From JARYGU01 sp033795365 (lineage in GTDB: Bacteria > Pseudomonadota > Alphaproteobacteria > Rhizobiales > Rhizobiaceae): 64,000 nt of DNA. Shown piece by piece: positions 9,450 through 17,299 of the stretch. The stretch is from NCBI GenBank assembly GCA_033795365.1, contig JARYGU010000006.1, positions 62,001 through 126,000 on the forward strand. Direction: 5' to 3'. Position 1 is the first letter of the stretch, and each line of letters opens with the position of its first letter. The notes under the pieces are model-generated. The model made no database searches. It was not told where the DNA came from and saw nothing but the letters and a program-made list of their open reading frames with translations. A program made the translations under genes and the position numbers.

Positions 9450-12400
9450 ATGCCCAAGCGCCAAGACATAAAATCGATCCTCATCATCGGCGCGGGACCG
9501 ATCGTCATCGGCCAGGCATGCGAATTCGACTATTCGGGCACACAGGCCTGCAAGGCCCTGAAGGAGGAAGGCTACCGGGTCATCCTGGTCAATTCCAATC
9601 CGGCGACGATCATGACCGACCCGGGCCTGGCGGACGCAACCTATGTGGAGCCGATCACGCCGGAAGTCGTCGCCAAGATCATCGCCAAGGAGCGCCCCGA
9701 CGCGCTTCTTCCGACGATGGGCGGACAGACCGCCCTCAACACCGCACTTTCGCTCAGGCGCATGGGCGTTCTCGAACGCTACAATGTCGAGATGATCGGC
9801 GCCAAGCCCGACGCGATCGACATGGCCGAGGACCGTGCGCTTTTCCGCGAGGCGATGGCCCGCATCGGGCTGGAAACGCCGAAGTCGCTGCTGGCCAACG
9901 CGACCGAGATCAAGGACCTCGACCGCAAGGCGCATGTCGCCGAGCGCGACAAGTTGAAGGCCACGCTCTCCGGCGCCGAGCTCGACAAGGCGCTGGACGC
10001 GCTGGAAAACCAGTGGAATCTCGGCGAGACCGACCGCAAACAGCGCTACATGAGCCATGCCATGGCGATTGCGGCACAGGCGCTCGACGAGATCGGCCTT
10101 CCCGCGATCATCCGCCCCTCCTTCACGCTCGGCGGCACCGGCGGCGGCATCGCCTACAACCGCTCGGAATTCTTCGACATCGTCTCCGGCGGCCTCGACG
10201 CCTCGCCGACCACCGAGGTGCTGATCGAGGAATCTGTGCTCGGCTGGAAGGAATACGAGATGGAAGTCGTCCGCGACACGGCGGACAACTGCATCATCAT
10301 CTGCTCGATCGAGAACATCGACCCGATGGGCGTCCACACCGGCGACAGTATCACCGTTGCCCCGGCGCTGACGCTGACGGACAAGGAATACCAGATCATG
10401 CGCAACGCCTCGATCGCGGTCTTGCGCGAGATCGGGGTGGAGACCGGCGGCTCGAACGTGCAGTTCGCCGTCAATCCCGACACCGGCCGCCTCGTGGTGA
10501 TCGAAATGAACCCGCGCGTGTCGCGCTCCTCGGCGCTCGCCTCCAAGGCCACCGGCTTCCCGATCGCCAAGATCGCGGCAAAGCTTGCGGTCGGCTACAC
10601 GCTCGACGAGCTCGAAAACGACATCACCGGCGGTGCCACGCCCGCCTCCTTCGAACCCTCGATCGACTATGTCGTCACCAAGATCCCGCGCTTCGCCTTC
10701 GAGAAGTTCCCCGGCGCCGAGCCGGTTCTGACGACGGCGATGAAATCCGTCGGCGAGGTGATGGCGATCGGCCGGACCTTCGCCGAATCGCTGCAGAAGG
10801 CGCTGCGCGGTCTCGAAACGGGGCTGACCGGCCTCGACGAAATCGAGATCCCCGGTCTCGGCGACGAGAACGACCGCAATGCGATCCGTGCTGCGATCGG
10901 CACGGCAACGCCCGACCGCCTGCGCATGGTCGCGCAGGCCTTGCGCATGGGCATGAGCCCGCAGGACGTCCACGAAGCCTCGAAGATCGACCCATGGTTC
11001 ATCGCCCAGCTCAAGGCGATCGTCGACATGGAAGCCCGCATCCGCGAGCACGGCTTGCCGGAAGACGCGCAGAACCTGCGCATGCTGAAGGCGATGGGCT
11101 TTTCGGACGCCCGTCTCGCCACGCTTTCCGGCAAGCGGCCGAAGGAAGTGGCCGAGCTGCGCAACAGCCTCGATGTTCGCCCGGTCTTCAAGCGCATCGA
11201 CACCTGTGCTGCCGAGTTCGCCTCTCCCACTGCCTATATGTATTCGACCTACGAGGTCCCCTTCGCAGGCGCGACCCGCTCGGAAGCCGGCATTTCGGAC
11301 CGAAGGAAGGTCGTGATCCTCGGCGGCGGCCCGAACCGCATCGGCCAGGGCATCGAATTCGACTATTGCTGCTGCCATGCCGCCTTCGCGCTGAAGGATG
11401 CGGGCTATGAAGCGATCATGGTCAACTGCAACCCGGAAACCGTCTCGACCGATTACGACACCTCCGACCGGCTCTATTTCGAGCCGCTGACGGCCGAGGA
11501 CGTGATCGAGATATTGAAGGCCGAGCAGACCAACGGCGAACTCGTCGGCGTCATCGTCCAGTTCGGCGGCCAGACGCCGCTGAAGCTCGCGGAAGCCTTG
11601 GAGAAGAACGGCATCCCGATCCTCGGCACCGCGCCCGACATGATCGATCTCGCCGAAGACCGCGACCGCTTCCAGAAGCTGCTGCAGAAGCTCGATCTCG
11701 CCCAGCCGAACAACGGCATCGCCTATTCCGTCGAGCAGGCCCGCCTCGTTGCCGGCGAAATCGGCTTCCCGCTCGTCGTGCGCCCGTCCTACGTTCTTGG
11801 CGGCCGCGCCATGCAGATCATCCACTCGGAATCGATGCTGCAGACCTATCTGCTCGACACCGTTCCGGGCCTCGTGCCGGAGGACATCAAGCAGCGCTAC
11901 CCGAACGACAAGACCGGACAGATCAACACGCTTCTCGGCAAGAACCCGCTGCTCTTCGACAGCTACCTGACCAATGCGGTGGAAGTCGACGTCGATGCGC
12001 TCAGCGACGGCGAGAACGTCTTCGTCTCGGGCATCATGGAGCATATCGAGGAAGCCGGCATCCATTCCGGCGACAGCGCCTGCTCGCTTCCTGTCCACAC
12101 GCTTTCCACCGAGACCGTCGACGAGCTGGAGCGCCAGACCCAGGCGCTTGCCAAAGCGCTGAATGTCGGCGGGCTGATGAACGTGCAATATGCCATCAAG
12201 GACGGAACGATCTACGTGCTCGAAGTCAATCCCCGCGCCTCGCGCACGGTCCCTTTCGTGGCCAAGACGATCGGCGCGCCGATCGCCAAGATCGCCGCCC
12301 GTGTCATGGCCGGCGAGAAGCTCGACGCGGCGATCGCCGCCTACGGCAAGAAGCCCGATCCCCGCAACCTGAAGCACATCGCCGTCAAGGAAGCGGTCTT

Positions 12401-12935
12401 CCCCTTCGCCCGGTTTCCCGGCGTCGACACGCTGCTCGGGCCGGAAATGCGCTCGACCGGCGAAGTCATCGGCCTCGACACCGACTATGCGCTGGCCTTC
12501 GCCAAATCGCAGCTCGGCGCCGGCGTCGACCTGCCCCGCGAAGGCACCGTTTTCGTCTCGGTGCGCGACGAGGACAAGGACCGCGTGCTTCCGGCGATGC
12601 GCATCCTGACCGAGATCGGCTTCAGGGTCATGGCGACGTCCGGCACCGCTCGCTTCCTCGGCGAGAACGGTATCGACGCCGTGAAGATCAACAAGGTGCA
12701 GGAAGGCCGTCCGCATATCGAGGACGCGATCCGCAACCGCCAGGTCCAGCTCGTCATCAACACGACCGACGGCACCAAGGCGATCTCGGACTCCAAGTCG
12801 CTGCGCCGCGCCGCGCTGATGCAGAAGGTCCCCTACTACACCACCATGGCCGGCGCGGAAGCCGCGGCCCAGGCGATCCGCGCGCTCAAGGCCGGCAACC
12901 TCGAAGTAAGGCCGCTGCAGAGTTATTTCGTGTAG
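9450..12935 (+). CDS. carB: carbamoyl-phosphate synthase large subunit
   Basis: 1161 residues with the standard CarB order: carboxyphosphate ATP-grasp half, oligomerisation domain, carbamoyl-phosphate ATP-grasp half and C-terminal MGS-like allosteric domain. The two halves repeat recognisable stretches (ILIIGAGPIVIGQACEFDYS early; VILGGGPNRIGQGIEFDYCC in the middle) and the tail ends in the MGS domain (VMATSGTARFLGENGI). It makes carbamoyl phosphate from bicarbonate, ATP and the ammonia supplied by CarA. The start MPKRQDIKSIL is the conserved one. Confidence 0.98.
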   Translation: MPKRQDIKSILIIGAGPIVIGQACEFDYSGTQACKALKEEGYRVILVNSNPATIMTDPGLADATYVEPITPEVVAKIIAKERPDALLPTMGGQTALNTALSLRRMGVLERYNVEMIGAKPDAIDMAEDRALFREAMARIGLETPKSLLANATEIKDLDRKAHVAERDKLKATLSGAELDKALDALENQWNLGETDRKQRYMSHAMAIAAQALDEIGLPAIIRPSFTLGGTGGGIAYNRSEFFDIVSGGLDASPTTEVLIEESVLGWKEYEMEVVRDTADNCIIICSIENIDPMGVHTGDSITVAPALTLTDKEYQIMRNASIAVLREIGVETGGSNVQFAVNPDTGRLVVIEMNPRVSRSSALASKATGFPIAKIAAKLAVGYTLDELENDITGGATPASFEPSIDYVVTKIPRFAFEKFPGAEPVLTTAMKSVGEVMAIGRTFAESLQKALRGLETGLTGLDEIEIPGLGDENDRNAIRAAIGTATPDRLRMVAQALRMGMSPQDVHEASKIDPWFIAQLKAIVDMEARIREHGLPEDAQNLRMLKAMGFSDARLATLSGKRPKEVAELRNSLDVRPVFKRIDTCAAEFASPTAYMYSTYEVPFAGATRSEAGISDRRKVVILGGGPNRIGQGIEFDYCCCHAAFALKDAGYEAIMVNCNPETVSTDYDTSDRLYFEPLTAEDVIEILKAEQTNGELVGVIVQFGGQTPLKLAEALEKNGIPILGTAPDMIDLAEDRDRFQKLLQKLDLAQPNNGIAYSVEQARLVAGEIGFPLVVRPSYVLGGRAMQIIHSESMLQTYLLDTVPGLVPEDIKQRYPNDKTGQINTLLGKNPLLFDSYLTNAVEVDVDALSDGENVFVSGIMEHIEEAGIHSGDSACSLPVHTLSTETVDELERQTQALAKALNVGGLMNVQYAIKDGTIYVLEVNPRASRTVPFVAKTIGAPIAKIAARVMAGEKLDAAIAAYGKKPDPRNLKHIAVKEAVFPFARFPGVDTLLGPEMRSTGEVIGLDTDYALAFAKSQLGAGVDLPREGTVFVSVRDEDKDRVLPAMRILTEIGFRVMATSGTARFLGENGIDAVKINKVQEGRPHIEDAIRNRQVQLVINTTDGTKAISDSKSLRRAALMQKVPYYTTMAGAEAAAQAIRALKAGNLEVRPLQSYFV

Positions 12936-12960
12936 TTCGAGTAACGCGAAGGTGTAGAGA

Positions 12961-12973
12961 ATATTGGCAATAT
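12961..12973. promoter_or_regulatory. candidate autoregulatory operator of the toxin-antitoxin pair
   Basis: ATATTGGCAATAT is a perfect 13-bp dyad with one central base, 37 bp ahead of the antitoxin ATG. A half-site (CAATATCTC) follows 7 bp further on. Antitoxins of the CopG/ParD fold usually bind such repeats over their own promoter, so this is the expected position for an operator. Inference from position and symmetry. Confidence 0.5.
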
Positions 12974-12985
12974 GCGCTACAATAT

Positions 12986-13005
12986 CTCTCCTTCGACAAG
13001 GAGAG
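12986..13005 (+). promoter_or_regulatory. hairpin occluding the antitoxin Shine-Dalgarno
   Basis: CTCTCCTT (12986-12993) pairs perfectly with AAGGAGAG (12998-13005) across a CGAC loop. The 3' arm is the Shine-Dalgarno of the antitoxin, whose ATG is at 13010, so the folded RNA would hide the ribosome site completely. No terminator T run follows. This points to control of translation rather than of termination. Confidence 0.6.
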
Positions 13006-13009
13006 ATCT

Positions 13010-13261
13010 ATGGCGTCCGAGAGCATCCATGTACGAGTCGGTGGCCAACTGCAGGCTCATATCGAACGGCAGATCGGCGAGCATGGCCTCTATGAAAATG
13101 CGAGCGAATATATTCGCGCGCTCATTCGCCGTGATCTCCAATCGCGCGATGAAGCTTGGGACTGGCTGAAAAGACACCTGGAGCCGGCCATGCGGGCTGG
13201 AGAGAAGGAGTTCCGCGCAGTTTCAGCCGAGGATGTAATTCGCCGCAACAAAACGCGCTGA
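13010..13261 (+). CDS. ParD/CopG-like antitoxin
   Basis: 83 residues. The N-terminal part (SESIHVRVGGQLQAHIERQI) fits the ribbon-helix-helix DNA-binding fold of ParD-like antitoxins, followed by a helix (NASEYIRALIRRDLQ) and a charged C-terminal tail that would wrap the toxin. It ends one base before the toxin gene, the usual coupled arrangement. It should both neutralise the ParE-like toxin and repress the pair through the dyad at 12961. It sits directly behind carB, and its ribosome site is in a hairpin. Confidence 0.85.
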   Translation: MASESIHVRVGGQLQAHIERQIGEHGLYENASEYIRALIRRDLQSRDEAWDWLKRHLEPAMRAGEKEFRAVSAEDVIRRNKTR

Positions 13262-13262
13262 C

Positions 13263-13616
13263 ATGGTGGTGTATCTTTTTTACCCCTTAGCCGACGCCGT
13301 TCAGGATAATATCTGGCGACAAACGGCGGAGAAATGGGGAGAAGCGCAAGCGATCTCCTATATTACCGGTCTCCACGCTCATCTGGAGCGGCTGAGCGTT
13401 ACAAAGGCGATTTGGCGGCGCCTGCCGCAACATCTAAGCGTACCGCAAGATCTCAAGGATAACGCCTATTTCAGTCGCTATGAACGTCATTACATATTCT
13501 TCCGCGAGCTTCCAAACGGCATGCTCGGCGTGATGAGCATTCTTCATGAACGGATGGATCTGCCGGTACGCCTTGCCGAAGACCTCCGGATGATTGGTTC
13601 GAAATTTGAAGAATGA
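13263..13616 (+). CDS. ParE/RelE-superfamily toxin
   Basis: 117 residues with the compact RelE/ParE fold pattern: an N-terminal strand (MVVYLFYPLADAVQDNIW), two helices with WGEAQAISYITGLHAHLERL, then strands containing YFSRYERHYIFFREL and a C-terminal LHERMDL. ParE-type members block DNA gyrase and RelE-type ones cut mRNA; sequence alone does not say which applies. The gene starts one base after the antitoxin stop. It is somewhat longer than the usual 90-100 residues of ParE. Confidence 0.8.
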   Translation: MVVYLFYPLADAVQDNIWRQTAEKWGEAQAISYITGLHAHLERLSVTKAIWRRLPQHLSVPQDLKDNAYFSRYERHYIFFRELPNGMLGVMSILHERMDLPVRLAEDLRMIGSKFEE

Positions 13617-13766
13617 GATGATCGTGAAACTGGCGAGCGGCCTTAATTTTCTGGTTCAAGCGCATGAATCGGCTTCTTGACCGATACGCCCAAGCCGTTG
13701 AACTAACTCCGCATTGCCGAAGAAATGCCGGCGGTTTCACCCCGGCCTCCAGCCGTACGCCATCCG

Positions 13767-14096
13767 TCAAACCTGCGTCGGAAGAATATTGTCGACCCGG
13801 ACCGTTCCCTCCACCACTTCACGCGGGCCGACGGTCGGATAGGGAGAGTGGGCTTCTTCGATGACCGTATAAAGGCGCTCGTTTCGGAATGCGCTCGCGA
13901 ACTCCGTCGAGTTGCCGTCGCCGGGCAAGGCGTCGATATCCAGGAAGTCCAGTTCGGCCTCCGCCGCAACGATGCGCGCATCGCCGCTGGTGCGGGCGCG
14001 AACGATCACCTCGCCCTGGTTGGGCGCGTTGTCCCAATTGCTGTCTCCGGCAGGCGCGGTGGGAACGAGCCGGTAAATCTTCAGTTCCTCAGCCAT
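13767..14096 (-). CDS. hypothetical protein, last gene of a three-gene small operon
   Basis: 109 residues starting MAEELKIYRLVPTAPAGDSNW, with repeated V-x-A-R-T and A-E-A-E stretches and no signal peptide or membrane span. The start (14096, or the adjacent ATG at 14099) overlaps the stop of the upstream gene, a sign of translational coupling. The domain has phrases such as GEVIVRARTSGDARIVAAEAE that look like a small beta-rich fold, but I do not recognise the family. Confidence 0.7.
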   Translation of the reverse strand: MAEELKIYRLVPTAPAGDSNWDNAPNQGEVIVRARTSGDARIVAAEAELDFLDIDALPGDGNSTEFASAFRNERLYTVIEEAHSPYPTVGPREVVEGTVRVDNILPTQV

Positions 14097-14493
14097 CATC
14101 GCCGCCTTTCGTTCCCTTTGCAGGCTGGCTTTCGTCGAAACCCGGCGACCAGTCCTTCTCTTCCTTCGCGCCGGGCGGATATTTGTGGCGGGTGGCATCG
14201 TCGCTGCCGGTGATGACGCGCGGCTTGGCGCTCGATACGCCATCGTTGGAAGCCCCCTCGCGCGACCTGTGGAATTGCGGCTCGGCATCCCGTTCCGCGG
14301 ATCGGGGACCGTCCCTGCCCGGATTGTTGGGTTTGACGACCTTGCTCATCTGCTCCTCCTTTGCGCGAGGATAACCGTCCGCGCCCGTGTCGGACAGCAC
14401 GTCGCGGCGGCCCTTTTCGTACAATTTCTGGCTGCCGATCACCTCGCCTATGAACTGGCGGACATAGCCGGCAGCCCTGCTTGCAAAGCTCAT
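14089..14493 (-). CDS. hydrophilic hypothetical protein, middle gene of small operon
   Basis: 134 residues. A short N-terminal segment (SFASRAAGYVRQFIGEVIGS) could be an amphipathic helix; the rest is very polar, Gly/Lys/Asp-rich and probably disordered. Its ATG overlaps the stop of the upstream gene (ATGA), and its stop overlaps the start of the downstream gene. No family recognised. Confidence 0.65.
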   Translation of the reverse strand: MSFASRAAGYVRQFIGEVIGSQKLYEKGRRDVLSDTGADGYPRAKEEQMSKVVKPNNPGRDGPRSAERDAEPQFHRSREGASNDGVSSAKPRVITGSDDATRHKYPPGAKEEKDWSPGFDESQPAKGTKGGDDG

Positions 14494-14774
14494 CCGTCGT
14501 CCTCGCTCGTCCTGCTTGCCGAGAAGCGGTCCATCGCCGCCGAAAGGATCGCACGGATCTCGTCGTCCGCCACCTGCTGGGCGGCGAAGGCCTCGTCGGG
14601 TTCTATTCCGGGGTCTTCCTCGTGGTCCGAAACGATCTCGTTCTCGCGGATCATCGCGGAAAGCGCCTCGCGTGCCGCCGGAATTCCCGCGATGACGGAA
14701 AAGAGCGAAACCATCAGCCGGCGGTGTGCGTTGAGCCTGCCTTCGATATGCGCGCTATTGATAATCCCGCTCAT
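14490..14774 (-). CDS. small hypothetical protein, first gene of small operon
   Basis: 94 residues, mostly helical, starting MSGIINSAHIEGRLNAHRRLMVSLF, with an acidic middle (SDHEEDPGIEPDEAF). GGGAG lies six bases before the ATG at 14774. It opens a tightly overlapping set of three unknown genes transcribed away from greA. Function unknown. Confidence 0.7.
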   Translation of the reverse strand: MSGIINSAHIEGRLNAHRRLMVSLFSVIAGIPAAREALSAMIRENEIVSDHEEDPGIEPDEAFAAQQVADDEIRAILSAAMDRFSASRTSEDDG

Positions 14775-14894
14775 TCAAAACTCCCTTGCCAGAAATCGAA
14801 CGGACGACATCGATGATTGTTCCGCGGCCCGATCTTGGGCGCGGCAGCACTTGCTACACTTCGAAAAATCTAGCTTTTTCCCTTCGATTTCTGC

Positions 14895-14900
14895 TATAAG
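14895..14900 (+). promoter_or_regulatory. candidate -10 box of greA
   Basis: TATAAG lies about 20 bp ahead of the leader hairpin and would start transcription near 14907. No convincing -35 box is seen at the right distance, so this is tentative. Confidence 0.3.
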
Positions 14901-14920
14901 CACACAACCAAACACATCCC

Positions 14921-14960
14921 AACGGTTCCGGGGTTTTGGCTCCGGAGGCCGTTTTCTTTT
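14921..14960 (+). terminator. terminator-like hairpin in the greA leader
   Basis: AACGG-TTCCGG (14921-14931) pairs with CCGGAG-G-CCGTT (14942-14953), with one wobble and one bulge, and runs into TTTTCTTTT. It sits about 50 bp before the greA ATG on the same strand. That is a Rho-independent terminator in a leader, so many transcripts should stop early and release a short RNA. In E. coli the greA leader similarly yields the GraL small RNAs; the parallel here is an inference. Confidence 0.55.
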
Positions 14961-15011
14961 GCGTCCGCTTTTTCCGTAAGGCGGGCGGCGCGCGTTAAAG
15001 GACAAGACAAG

Positions 15012-15488
15012 ATGGTTGACAAAGTACCGATGACTCAGGGCGGTTTCGTCAAGCTGCAGGAGGAACTGCGCTGGCGGCAACAGGAAGAGCGCCCGCGAAT
15101 CATCGAGGCCATTTCCGAGGCGCGCGCCCATGGCGACCTTTCGGAAAATGCCGAATACCACGCGGCAAAGGAAGCTCAGAGCCACAATGAAGGCCGCATC
15201 ACCGAGCTTGAAGATCTCGTCGCGCGTGCGGAGGTGATCGACCTTTCCAAGATGTCGGGCTCCACGGTCAAGTTCGGCGCCAAGGTGAAGCTTGTCGACG
15301 AGGATACCGAGGAGGAGAAGACTTATCAGATCGTCGGCGATCAGGAAGCCGACGTGAAGGCAGGCCGCATTTCCATCTCTTCGCCGATCGCCCGCGCGCT
15401 GATCGGCAAGGAAGTGGGGGATTCGATCGAGGTCAATGCTCCAGGCGGGTCCAAGGCTTACGAGATCCTCGCGATCACCTGGGGGTGA
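15012..15488 (+). CDS. greA: transcription elongation factor GreA
   Basis: 158 residues, the family length. GreA enters the secondary channel of RNA polymerase and stimulates transcript cleavage to rescue backtracked complexes. The N-terminal coiled coil carries the conserved tip acidic pair region (SEARAHGDLSENAEYHAAKE), followed by the FKBP-like C-terminal domain. The gene is followed at once by the LPS glycosyltransferase gene, the arrangement known from Sinorhizobium. Confidence 0.97.
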   Translation: MVDKVPMTQGGFVKLQEELRWRQQEERPRIIEAISEARAHGDLSENAEYHAAKEAQSHNEGRITELEDLVARAEVIDLSKMSGSTVKFGAKVKLVDEDTEEEKTYQIVGDQEADVKAGRISISSPIARALIGKEVGDSIEVNAPGGSKAYEILAITWG

Positions 15489-15502
15489 TCGCGGGTGTGG
15501 CA

Positions 15503-16570
15503 ATGAGAGACCCCGCCACCGTCGACATACGCGACGTCGAAATCATCGCTCCCAACTTCAAGAAGCGGCTCTCCGGCGTCACCTCGACGATCATCCAGCT
15601 CATTCCGGTGCAGCGCGCCCTCGGCCAGAAGATAGCGGCGCTCGGATCGGGCCTGCCGCGCGATCTGCCGCATATCCGCTATCGCGATCTTCTGCGCATC
15701 CGGCGCCCTCCTCGTGGGCTGCGCCACCGCATCTGGCATGCGCGGCGCAATATCGAGATGCTGCCGGCGATCGTGATTCGCGACATCCTGCGCATACCCT
15801 TGAAGATCGCGTTCACCTCCGCCTCGCAGCGCCGGCATACGGGCTGGACGAAATGGCTGATCTCCAAGATGGACGCTGTGATCGCCACCAGCGGCAAGAC
15901 GGCGAGTTATCTGGAAGTCCCGAACACCGTCATTCTTCACGGCATCGACACGAACCGGTTCTCTCCGCCATCCGCCAGCGATGAGGCGAAACGCGAACGC
16001 GGGCTCGATCCGTCGAAGAAGATCGTCGGATGCTTCGGGCGCGTCCGAAGCCAGAAAGGCACCGACCTTTTCGTCGACAGCATGATCCGCCTCCTGCCCG
16101 AGCGGGCGGGCTGGATCGCCGTCGTCGCTGGCCGGGCGACCGCCAAGCATGTCTCGTTCGAAACCATGCTGAAGGAACGGGTCGCCGCCGCCGGGCTTTC
16201 CGATCGCATCCTGTTCGTCGGCGAACACACGAATATCAACGAATGGTACCGCGCCCTCGACCTCTTCGTCGCACCGCAGCGCTGGGAGGGGTTCGGCCTG
16301 ACCCCGCTGGAAGCCATGGCGACCGCCGTGCCTGTGATCGCCACGGATGTGGGAGCCTTCCCGGAGCTTCTGGTGACGGGCGAACATGAGACGGGACTCC
16401 TGATCGGGCGCGACGACCTGAATGCGATGGTCGAGGCGGCTGCAGTCCTGATGGATGACGACGAACGTCGCCGGAGGGCCGCGGCCAGCGCCCGCCGGCA
16501 TGTCGAGCAGAATTTCAGCATCGAGCGCGAGGCCCGGCAATTGGAAGCGGTCTACCGCTCGCTCGCGTAA
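15503..16570 (+). CDS. lpsB: lipopolysaccharide core glycosyltransferase (LpsB/LpcC)
   Basis: 355 residues of a GT4-type retaining glycosyltransferase. Donor-binding features are the GRVRSQKGTDLFV stretch and the E-x7-E motif near PLEAMATAVPVIATD. Homologues (S. meliloti LpsB, R. leguminosarum LpcC) add a mannose to the LPS core at the cytoplasmic face, and the intact core matters for symbiosis. The start at 15503 lies 14 bases after greA; a GTG at 15485 overlapping greA is possible. In S. meliloti lpsE, lpsD and lpsC follow lpsB; they are absent here and lrp follows directly. Confidence 0.9.
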   Translation: MRDPATVDIRDVEIIAPNFKKRLSGVTSTIIQLIPVQRALGQKIAALGSGLPRDLPHIRYRDLLRIRRPPRGLRHRIWHARRNIEMLPAIVIRDILRIPLKIAFTSASQRRHTGWTKWLISKMDAVIATSGKTASYLEVPNTVILHGIDTNRFSPPSASDEAKRERGLDPSKKIVGCFGRVRSQKGTDLFVDSMIRLLPERAGWIAVVAGRATAKHVSFETMLKERVAAAGLSDRILFVGEHTNINEWYRALDLFVAPQRWEGFGLTPLEAMATAVPVIATDVGAFPELLVTGEHETGLLIGRDDLNAMVEAAAVLMDDDERRRRAAASARRHVEQNFSIEREARQLEAVYRSLA

Positions 16571-16594
16571 TGCATGGCGCACGTCTGCGTCAGG

Positions 16595-17062
16595 TCAGAT
16601 CTCGACCAGCCCGAGCTTCTTCACCTGGCGGATCGTCAGCATGGTGCGCACCGTATCCACCTGTTCGTTGGCGGTCAGCACCTCGATGACGAAATCCTGG
16701 AAGCGCGTCAGGTTCTCGGCGACGCAATGCAGGAGAAAGTCGCTGTCGCCCGAAACCATCCAGGCCTGACGTACCAGCGGCCATTTCGCGGTAGCTGCGG
16801 CGAAGGATTTCAGGTTGGCCTCCGACTGGTGCTTGAGACCGACCATGCAGAAGGCGACGAGATCGAAGCCCAGAGCCGGCGCGTTGAGCATCGCATGGTA
16901 ACCTTCGATGATACCCGCCTCCTCCAGCTTGCGGACGCGGCGAAGGCAGGGCGGCGCGGAGATGCCGGCCCTGGCGGCAAGCTCGACATTGGTCATGCGG
17001 CCGTCCGCCTGTAGTTCCTTCAGGATACGGATATCGATCGCGTCAAGTTCTGCACGAAACAT
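16595..17062 (-). CDS. lrp: Lrp/AsnC family transcriptional regulator
   Basis: 155 residues: an N-terminal winged helix (LDAIDIRILKELQADGRMTNVELAARAGIS) and a C-terminal RAM ligand-binding/oligomerisation domain. This is full length for leucine-responsive regulators. It lies between lpsB (convergent) and trxB (divergent), the same setting as in Sinorhizobium. It probably senses an amino acid, and the 237-bp gap to trxB likely carries its own promoter. Confidence 0.92.
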   Translation of the reverse strand: MFRAELDAIDIRILKELQADGRMTNVELAARAGISAPPCLRRVRKLEEAGIIEGYHAMLNAPALGFDLVAFCMVGLKHQSEANLKSFAAATAKWPLVRQAWMVSGDSDFLLHCVAENLTRFQDFVIEVLTANEQVDTVRTMLTIRQVKKLGLVEI

Positions 17063-17299
17063 GAATGGAAATCGCCTCGTTTGAAAAAGTTCGCGGTTAT
17101 GATCCGAATCGGCTTCCTTCCGCAAGATTGTTGCACAAATAGGAACAAAAATGTCACGGCGCCATCCCAAGCCTGTTGGCAAATGGCGGAGTGCACTTGA
17201 ATATGGCATGCCTACGCTCATAAATGAGCGATAAGCGAAATGGATCGGGCTCGCGCAACCTGAGCGCATGTGGCCCGCGACGATTGAAAGGAATGCAGC

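Noticed and set aside
9339..12716. Very long open frame (over 1100 codons) antisense to carB
   Set aside because: It is the shadow of a GC-rich real gene in the opposite frame; its product is low-complexity (Asp/Arg/His/Gly-rich) with no ribosome site or family similarity.
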